Shown piece by piece: positions 31,724-36,190 of a stretch of 36,190 bases of DNA. The notes under the pieces were generated by a model. It saw nothing but the letters and a program-made list of their open reading frames with translations, made no database searches and was not told the origin of the DNA. Each line of letters opens with the position of its first letter. Position 1 is the first letter of the stretch. The position numbers and the translations under genes are program-made. Source of the DNA: Clostridiales bacterium (lineage in GTDB: Bacteria > Bacillota > Clostridia > Christensenellales > Borkfalkiaceae). Location of the stretch: assembly GCA_015055725.1 (NCBI GenBank), contig SVHO01000011.1, positions 1 through 36,190 of the forward strand, given 5' to 3'.

Positions 31724-34195
31724 TTATTTAGTGATACCTGATTTGCTTAACATATTATCAAGCTCAGAACCCTTACGTCTTATCATAATTTGAGACAATT
31801 TACCAACAATATTCTTTAATTCTGAAATATTATTTTCTTGAATTGCCCTATGTCCTTGAGCAATTAAGTTATTATACAATACAGGGTCTGTAAAGTCTTG
31901 TGGGTTTTGAACCATTGAAATAAATATCATAACAAAAACATTGTCATCGCTAAGCATAATACTTGCGATTACTTTGTGTAATTCTTTAAGTAGTGATTCT
32001 GCTTGGGCATTTTTTGCATCAATTGCATTTTGAATTGAGGCACTCAAATTTTGAATTTGTTTTTGTTGAACAGGGGTTGCTTTGTCTTTAATAGACTCAT
32101 ATAAATCCATTTGTTCATCAAATTCTTTTTGCCATATTTTTGTTTGGTTATTCTTCATATAATAAGCTAATGCTGACTTACTTTCTTGCGTTAATTCAAA
32201 TAAACTTTGCGTTTCTTCAGCATCTAAATTATCTTTACCAATATAAGAATTAAGTTTTGTTGATAAATCAGACAACTTTTCATCATAACTATCTTCATTC
32301 ATTTCTGTGATTTTATCAAGAACTTCATTTGCATCATCAACAATATCTTCGCAGTCTGTATCAAAGTTTATTTGTCCACTCAATCTGTTATAGAAGTTGT
32401 CTCCGTTAAGCGTGATTCCAACAGAAGGGATAGTAATTTTTATATCAATATTTCCACTATCATTAAAAGTATAACTACATTCGATTACGCTTCCAATAGG
32501 AATAATTCCATATTCAAAAGCGTTACCATCAATTTTAATATCACCGATAAAACGGTTGTATTCTACAGGGTCTGCAATTTCACCTTCCCAAAGCTTAAAT
32601 GAAATAAAATCATTGCTGCCTGCAGATATTCTTTTAGTTGTTTTGTATTTTACAACACCCGTTTTAGGCAATAATTCATCTTTTGTTATTAAATAATCCA
32701 ATACTGCTTTATGTGTAATAGGGTCTTCTAATTCAACGCCAACTGAATGAGCAGCGGGAATATTTCCTATGTTGACAAGTGTTTTTGTTATTACTATTAA
32801 ATTATTTTCTAACTTTACGCTGCTTCCTTCTTCATTAAAGCATTCAACAATGAAATTGTTTTCGCCTTGAGAAAATAACTCTAAAGAAACGATAGAATTG
32901 CTTTTCAATGTGAGTTTTCCACTATTCCAACCTGTTTCAATATTCTTAAAAATAAAATCCAAGTCTTTATCGTGCTTATAAATTACAGCAACTTTAGCGT
33001 TATCTGCCGAAGTTCTTGAATTGTATCTAAATTCTAAATCATAGTCTCTAGATTTTATTATCGCTTTGTTTTTCTTTTGTCCACCTTTTTCATTTGAAAA
33101 ATCTATACTTTCAGCGTAAATAGCAGCACCTTCACTTACTACTGTCATAGGATTTACGTCAAAATTTGTAGGTATACCTAATTGAGAAGAAACTCTATCT
33201 CTTAAAGGTTTGTAATTTGAAGGACCACCAACAAAAACAATATGACTAATATCTTCTGGCTTTAAACTAGAATTAGCAATTACTTCTCTTGTTTTTTCTA
33301 TTGTTTCATCTATTTTAGGAAAAATAAGTTTGTTGTATTCCTCTCTTGAAATAGAAACGTCAATATAAATTTCTTTGCCTTCTTCATCGGTGCAATTTAT
33401 GTAGTTTTCATCAAGCGTAACGGTTGCTGTTTCCTTAGAAGATAATTCTATTTTTGCCTTTTCGGTTGCCCAAATTGCAATTCTTAAAAGAGCACTATAT
33501 TTAGGATTCGTTCTCAAATCTAAAGGCAAAGAGAAGTTGTTATACAACCATTCAATAACAATGTTATCAAATAACAATTTATCAAAATCACGACCACCAC
33601 AGAAAGCAATACCATCGTTAGTCAATAGATTTACGTTATTGTTTGTTCTTTCTGCTATAGAAACGTCAAACGTTCCACCACCAAAATCGTAAACTATAAA
33701 CAGACCATTTATTTTTTTAAGCTTAGCTATACTCATAATTGCCGCTACAGGCTCTTGGATAAGTGCAACCTTATTAATTCCAGCATTATAAGCCGCCTGT
33801 TTTGTTGCATCTTTTTGCATTTGATTAAATGAAGCAGGGACTGTGATTACAGTAGCAGTATTTTCATCATTACGTATATCTTCAGGCAAATAGCTATAAA
33901 GGGTTCTTAAAATTTCAGTAGAGCATTCTTCTGGTGTCATTTCTAAGTTGTTATATGCAAAACGGATTTTTGTGCTTGTTCCCATTAATCTTTTGAATAA
34001 TTTTGCGGCGTTACTTGGGTCTCTTGGTTCATTGTTATAAGCACTTTGACCATAAACCTTGCCACCTCTTTTATTAATATAAATAACACTTGGCGTAACG
34101 TCGTTTTGTTCTGGGCTTTTCCATATTCTTACTTCTTTACCATCAAATGAAGTGATTGCACTATTGGTTGTTCCTAAATCAATTCCTATAAACAT
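31724..34195 (-). CDS. divergent Hsp70 (DnaK-like) chaperone
   Basis: This 823-aa protein has a well-kept ATPase domain: phosphate-1 IGIDLGTTNSAI (3-14), phosphate-2 VYDFGGGTFDVSI (168-180) and adenosine motif HIVFVGGPSN (318-327). After about residue 370 the usual hydrophobic DDVLLL linker is missing. Instead a beta-rich insert of about 110 residues (370-480) precedes a recognisable substrate-binding beta domain (481-600, AAHSVGVELED, NRFIGDIKIDG). The C-terminus (610-823) is a helical extension much longer than a normal lid. Ordinary DnaK is about 610 aa. It starts 1 nt after the GrpE-like stop, with AGGAG nine bases upstream. It is clearly not the housekeeping dnaK. Confidence 0.95.
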   Translation of the reverse strand: MFIGIDLGTTNSAITSFDGKEVRIWKSPEQNDVTPSVIYINKRGGKVYGQSAYNNEPRDPSNAAKLFKRLMGTSTKIRFAYNNLEMTPEECSTEILRTLYSYLPEDIRNDENTATVITVPASFNQMQKDATKQAAYNAGINKVALIQEPVAAIMSIAKLKKINGLFIVYDFGGGTFDVSIAERTNNNVNLLTNDGIAFCGGRDFDKLLFDNIVIEWLYNNFSLPLDLRTNPKYSALLRIAIWATEKAKIELSSKETATVTLDENYINCTDEEGKEIYIDVSISREEYNKLIFPKIDETIEKTREVIANSSLKPEDISHIVFVGGPSNYKPLRDRVSSQLGIPTNFDVNPMTVVSEGAAIYAESIDFSNEKGGQKKNKAIIKSRDYDLEFRYNSRTSADNAKVAVIYKHDKDLDFIFKNIETGWNSGKLTLKSNSIVSLELFSQGENNFIVECFNEEGSSVKLENNLIVITKTLVNIGNIPAAHSVGVELEDPITHKAVLDYLITKDELLPKTGVVKYKTTKRISAGSNDFISFKLWEGEIADPVEYNRFIGDIKIDGNAFEYGIIPIGSVIECSYTFNDSGNIDIKITIPSVGITLNGDNFYNRLSGQINFDTDCEDIVDDANEVLDKITEMNEDSYDEKLSDLSTKLNSYIGKDNLDAEETQSLFELTQESKSALAYYMKNNQTKIWQKEFDEQMDLYESIKDKATPVQQKQIQNLSASIQNAIDAKNAQAESLLKELHKVIASIMLSDDNVFVMIFISMVQNPQDFTDPVLYNNLIAQGHRAIQENNISELKNIVGKLSQIMIRRKGSELDNMLSKSGITK

Positions 34196-34196
34196 A

Positions 34197-34580
34197 TTAA
34201 TTTTCTCCTTCTACTTTCTCTAAGATTGCTGTTCCACTTTTAACTATAGAACCATTTGTGGTAGAAATAATAAGGGGTTCTATCATCTGTTTTATTATTA
34301 AGGTGTCGTTTTTGTCAAAGTCTTCAATGTTTAATGGATTTATTGATAAGCCTTCATCAAATTTTTTACCTTCTAAATCTACAATTTTCAAATTGCTTTT
34401 AGCCATTATTTCTTGTATTTTTTCAACGTGAAATCTATAGGTTGATTGATATTTTTGCATATCATCAGGCATAAGTTTTGACATCATAGATAGGCAAGAC
34501 CTTAAAAATCTGTATTCTTCTACAATCAAATCTAAAATTATGTCGTTGCTTAAATGTTCTTTGAAATGTTTCTTGCTCAT
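34197..34580 (-). CDS. GrpE-like small protein
   Basis: This 127-aa protein has an N-terminal helical half (EEYRFLRSCLSMMSKLM, YRFHVEKIQEIMA) and a C-terminal beta part (LEGKKFDEGLSINPL near 69-83, NGSIVKSGTAILEKVE near 109-124). The latter matches the layout of the GrpE head, with FDE in place of the conserved FDP and a closing V/I-x-V strand. Typical GrpE is 180-200 aa, so the long dimer helix is shortened. GrpE releases ADP from Hsp70. The gene lies directly before the Hsp70 gene and overlaps the HTH gene by 4 nt, which supports this role. The family call rests on my reading, not on a search. Confidence 0.6.
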   Translation of the reverse strand: MSKKHFKEHLSNDIILDLIVEEYRFLRSCLSMMSKLMPDDMQKYQSTYRFHVEKIQEIMAKSNLKIVDLEGKKFDEGLSINPLNIEDFDKNDTLIIKQMIEPLIISTTNGSIVKSGTAILEKVEGEN

Positions 34581-34828
34581 TTTATTTCTCCTTTATTGCT
34601 TTTTGAATGGTCATAATAACAACCACCACCTGCAATTTTTACAACAGGCAAGCCAAACTCTATAATATAATCAACGTTCCTTCCTATTGTTTTTCTATCA
34701 CAAGGAATGCCCATTGAATTAAGCACTTTTGTCATATTTGTTAAAGTAATGGGTTTTTCTTTTGAAGAACCTACATATAACATTTTCAAGACGTATAAAA
34801 TAATAGTTTTTTTAGCAATCTTTTTCAT
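34577..34828 (-). CDS. short winged-helix regulator (WYL-type HTH alone)
   Basis: This 83-aa protein consists of one winged helix of the kind found at the N-terminus of WYL-domain regulators: KKTIILYVLKMLYVGSS, then TLTNMTKVLNSMG and the recognition part CDRKTIGRNVDYIIE, closing with the wing GGGCYYDHS. The WYL sensor domain is absent, so it would bind DNA without a built-in ligand site or take its signal from a partner. It is the first gene of the operon, with AAGGAG before the ATG, and is likely autoregulatory. Confidence 0.8.
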   Translation of the reverse strand: MKKIAKKTIILYVLKMLYVGSSKEKPITLTNMTKVLNSMGIPCDRKTIGRNVDYIIEFGLPVVKIAGGGCYYDHSKSNKGEIK

Positions 34829-34865
34829 TCGCTTCTCCTTAAGTATAATTTGTGCCTCTATATAT

Positions 34866-34886
34866 ATTATACCATTTCAATTTGGT
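34866..34886 (-). promoter_or_regulatory. extended -10 promoter and possible operator of the chaperone operon
   Basis: Read leftward, TGGTATAAT (34866-34874) is an extended -10 box. No -35 box exists at normal spacing. The partial palindrome ACCA-N8-TGGT (34871-34886) overlaps it and is a plausible site for the winged-helix protein encoded by the first gene. The leader would be about 30 nt. Confidence 0.6.
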
Positions 34887-34967
34887 CAAAACTTTCTCAA
34901 CCTATATAAACTTATAAAATATTAAAATATATTTTTTTGGCTTGTCCAACTTTTGGCAAGAACAAGA

Positions 34968-34976
34968 TGATATAAT
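34968..34976 (+). promoter_or_regulatory. possible rightward extended -10 promoter
   Basis: TGATATAAT stands at 34968-34976 without a -35 at normal distance. If active, it would make a transcript antisense to the structured RNA at 35004-35142. Confidence 0.35.
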
Positions 34977-35002
34977 AAATATAGGAGCTATAATCAGCAA
35001 AT

Positions 35003-35033
35003 AAAAAAAGTGTGCCCCAATCAAGAGACACAC
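35003..35033 (-). terminator. terminator of the structured RNA
   Basis: Read leftward, GTGTGTCTC (35025-35033) pairs with GGGGCACAC (35010-35018) in nine pairs, two of them G-T, around the loop TTGATT. Seven T follow. Confidence 0.85.
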
Positions 35034-35142
35034 CCCGAAAAAGTACATCTCTTGTTGCTACACAACTTTTCAATAACAGGAAAAGACGAGAGTACAATTT
35101 TCGCTGATTATACTCCTGTTATTATAAATTAAGTTGTGTAGC
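35004..35142 (-). ncRNA. structured RNA of about 139 nt upstream of the chaperone operon
   Basis: A consensus promoter (35149-35177) places the start at about 35142, exactly at the first base of a perfect 12-bp stem (35131-35142 with 35057-35068). Inside it are a 9-bp stem (35115-35123 with 35072-35080) and a GAGTA/TACTC stem. Then comes CAAGAGA (35048-35054), which can pair with TCTCTTG inside the terminator (35022-35028), a classic antiterminator. It is a stand-alone RNA or an attenuator for the operon that begins 175 nt downstream. I recognise no family. Confidence 0.7.
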
Positions 35143-35148
35143 GTATTT

Positions 35149-35177
35149 ATTTTAGCACTTTTGAAGGAAAAAATCAA
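35149..35177 (-). promoter_or_regulatory. promoter of the structured RNA
   Basis: Read leftward: TTGATT (35172-35177), a 17-bp spacer and TAAAAT (35149-35154). Confidence 0.8.
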
Positions 35178-35212
35178 TCTCTTTTAGTATACTGCAGTAC
35201 TTAATGTATCAA

Positions 35213-35827
35213 TTACTCATAAATACTTCTATATCGCTTTTGAATAAATTTTAACATATCGTAAGAAGTGCTAATTGCTCTATTTATTACGCTTGCAATT
35301 TCGGGATAACTCATACCATTCATACGGCATTCCAACGCTAATGCTTGTGTTTCGTTTAAGTTAAGGTTTTTAATTATTCTATCTACATTAGAATAATCAT
35401 TATTATTTTCTACGGGTATTTCTACGATAGGCGTATTTCTCTCAATTAAAACGTCTAAAGATATTTCTGTTTTTGCACTACGTGATTGTCTGTTTATAAG
35501 TTTATTCATACAACGAATTGCTTGCATTTCTATTGTAATTTTCCTACCTTTCTTGTCTATATGATGAACGTCAGATAATTTTTTACCAAAGTGTTTGCAT
35601 AAAAACAAAGTGCATTCTTGAACTAAGTCGTAAGAGTCAGAAATTTGGTAATTAGGTTCGCTTTTGTAATAAAAATCTTTCAACAGGTTGTTTCGCATAG
35701 TAATCATAGGCGCACCTATATATCCAATTAAAAACTTAATTTCTTGGATGGTGATTAACTCGCTCATAACTTGAACGTTTTGTGGTGAAATTGTTTCTTT
35801 TAAGATGTTAAAATCCCTTTTCTTCAT
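35213..35827 (-). CDS. sigma-70-like helix-turn-helix regulator of the element
   Basis: This 204-aa protein has a helical N-terminal half with SDSYDLVQECTLFLCKHFGK near residues 63-82, similar to sigma region 2, and a C-terminal region 4-like HTH (LNLNETQALALECRMNGMSY, PEIASVINRAISTSYDML). Proteins of this kind are frequent transcription regulators of integrative elements. Its start is decided by GGAGG ten bases before the ATG and by a 4-nt overlap with an upstream short frame. It is isolated from the chaperone operon by the structured RNA. It may direct polymerase to element promoters or bind DNA only. Region 1.2 and a full core-binding region are not evident. Confidence 0.75.
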   Translation of the reverse strand: MKKRDFNILKETISPQNVQVMSELITIQEIKFLIGYIGAPMITMRNNLLKDFYYKSEPNYQISDSYDLVQECTLFLCKHFGKKLSDVHHIDKKGRKITIEMQAIRCMNKLINRQSRSAKTEISLDVLIERNTPIVEIPVENNNDYSNVDRIIKNLNLNETQALALECRMNGMSYPEIASVINRAISTSYDMLKFIQKRYRSIYE

Positions 35828-35907
35828 TTGGTATATACCTCCGATTTTTCTATTACCCTTTTGGGCAGGGGCAGAAGTGCATAGAAAAATTTAGTAGTTA
35901 TATCCAT
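35824..35907 (-). CDS. short upstream reading frame (leader peptide) of the sigma-like gene
   Basis: A 27-codon frame (MDITTKFFYALLPLPKRV, then IEKSEVYTK) ends in TGA overlapping the sigma-like ATG (ATGA). An in-frame ATG at 35916 would give 30 aa. No good ribosome binding site precedes either ATG. It contains the GGAGG of the downstream gene, so translation through it would open the hairpin that hides that site. The function is inferred from position, like leader peptides of inducible genes. Confidence 0.5.
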   Translation of the reverse strand: MDITTKFFYALLPLPKRVIEKSEVYTK

Positions 35908-36060
35908 TGAAAGCATTTTGCCAAAAGCAAACGCCAACAAAGGAAAAAGTTTTGTAAAATAAAAAAAGACCTTAAAATTAAGGTCAAAAGTTTTTCCGAA
36001 GTAGTTTACTTTTGGATTTTTCTATGCGACAATAGCCACAACCGAAAGGGAAAATCGGAG
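35828..36060 (-). promoter_or_regulatory. folded regulatory leader of the sigma-like gene
   Basis: Nested inverted repeats span the leader: CTCCGATTTT (35839-35848) with 36051-36060, CCCTTT (35856-35861) with 36045-36050, and GCATAGAAAAAT (35879-35890) with 36016-36027, all perfect. The predicted 5' end of the RNA (about 36060) starts with CTCCGATTTT, which can pair with the Shine-Dalgarno region of the sigma-like gene. A terminator lies inside at 35961-35985. This looks like an on/off switch acting on transcription and translation. Confidence 0.7.
35961..35985 (-). terminator. internal terminator in the sigma-like leader
   Basis: Read leftward, GACCTTA pairs with TAAGGTC (35968-35985) and is followed by seven T (35961-35967). 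A partly competing AAAAGT/ACTTTT pairing lies just upstream. Confidence 0.75.
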
Positions 36061-36066
36061 ATAATT

Positions 36067-36096
36067 ATTATAAATATAGGAAAATACCGAACTGAA
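36067..36096 (-). promoter_or_regulatory. probable promoter of the sigma-like leader
   Basis: A perfect TATAAT (36067-36072) is present. The -35 (TTCAGT at 36091-36096, 18-bp spacer) is poor, so activity may need an activator. Confidence 0.45.
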
Positions 36097-36119
36097 CTTA
36101 CTTGTTCAATTCGGTATTT
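36082..36119. terminator. 16-position hairpin, probable bidirectional terminator
   Basis: 36082-36097 pairs with 36104-36119 with one mismatch and a 6-nt loop, and T-rich tails lie on both sides. It probably ends a leftward gene beyond the right edge and overlaps the weak -35 region. Confidence 0.7.
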
Positions 36120-36190
36120 CTTTGTTTTAACATTTTGCGAAACTTATATTATTTCAATTATTTCGCTAGTTTCAAATTTTATTGCCCTTA
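36120..36190. other. right edge, no gene seen
   Basis: This is an AT-rich end of the window. The only notable sequence is the inverted copy of TTGAAACTAGC (36165-36175) shared with the left junction region. Confidence 0.4.

Noticed and set aside
34912-35097. 61-codon hydrophobic minus-strand frame, and another frame beginning MYFFGVCLL, looking like type I toxins
   Set aside because: Both run through the terminator and stems of the structured RNA, have no ribosome binding site, and only loosely resemble Fst-like peptides.
1-36190. CRISPR arrays, rRNA genes, insertion sequences with transposase
   Set aside because: I saw no regularly spaced repeats, rRNA sequence or transposase anywhere in the window.

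Overview
The window is AT-rich DNA from a low-GC Gram-positive bacterium, most likely an uncultured clostridial Bacillota. Support for this comes from the gene families (RicT, GreA-LysS, Tmk-HolB, DUF378, DUF1540, a small 2[4Fe-4S] ferredoxin), the strong AGGAG-type ribosome binding sites, and repeated SigA-type promoters with 17 bp spacers. I cannot name the genus from the sequence.

Bases 1 to about 23,710 are chromosomal backbone. At the left edge are two tRNA-Arg(ACG)-like 5' halves, one cut by the window edge and one degenerate. A leftward group follows: DeoR-family regulator, cysE, cysS and an unusual short AlaRS-like gene. Rightward come serS, two transporter genes, a dUTPase and an AllA-like cupin. 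Next is a long leftward block: greA, lysS, an unrecognised single-pass membrane protein, tmk, holB and ricT in one overlapping run, then a ferredoxin, trmN6-like and rsmI genes. Around 17.7 to 20.1 kb lie a predicted small RNA, a DUF1540 gene, rplI and a flippase-like membrane protein whose promoter implies a leaderless mRNA. Then come glf, a PLP aminotransferase coupled to an Lrp regulator, and two small rightward genes, the second a DUF378 membrane protein.

From about 23,710 to the right edge the DNA looks like an integrated mobile element. It starts with a large serine recombinase at its left end. Next is a promoter with a structured leader, then small accessory genes and a HUH-type replication/relaxase-like protein with large hairpins downstream. 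The right part has a sigma-like regulator. Its leader carries a short upstream reading frame, an internal terminator and a 5' end complementary to the gene's own Shine-Dalgarno. The right boundary is not in the window.

The cargo of the element is the most interesting part (28,400 to 34,874, leftward). It is a five-gene operon encoding a short winged-helix regulator, a GrpE-like protein, an Hsp70 with an extra domain and a long C-terminal extension, a classic-clade AAA+ ATPase, and a membrane protein whose N-terminus resembles a J-domain without HPD. All members of a K-J-E chaperone triad are therefore present in divergent form, together with a AAA+ motor and a membrane-anchored partner. Immediately upstream is a predicted ~139-nt structured RNA with its own promoter, terminator and a competing antiterminator. 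I know of no described system with this composition. A stress-sensing, conflict or defence role is inference from its place on a mobile element.
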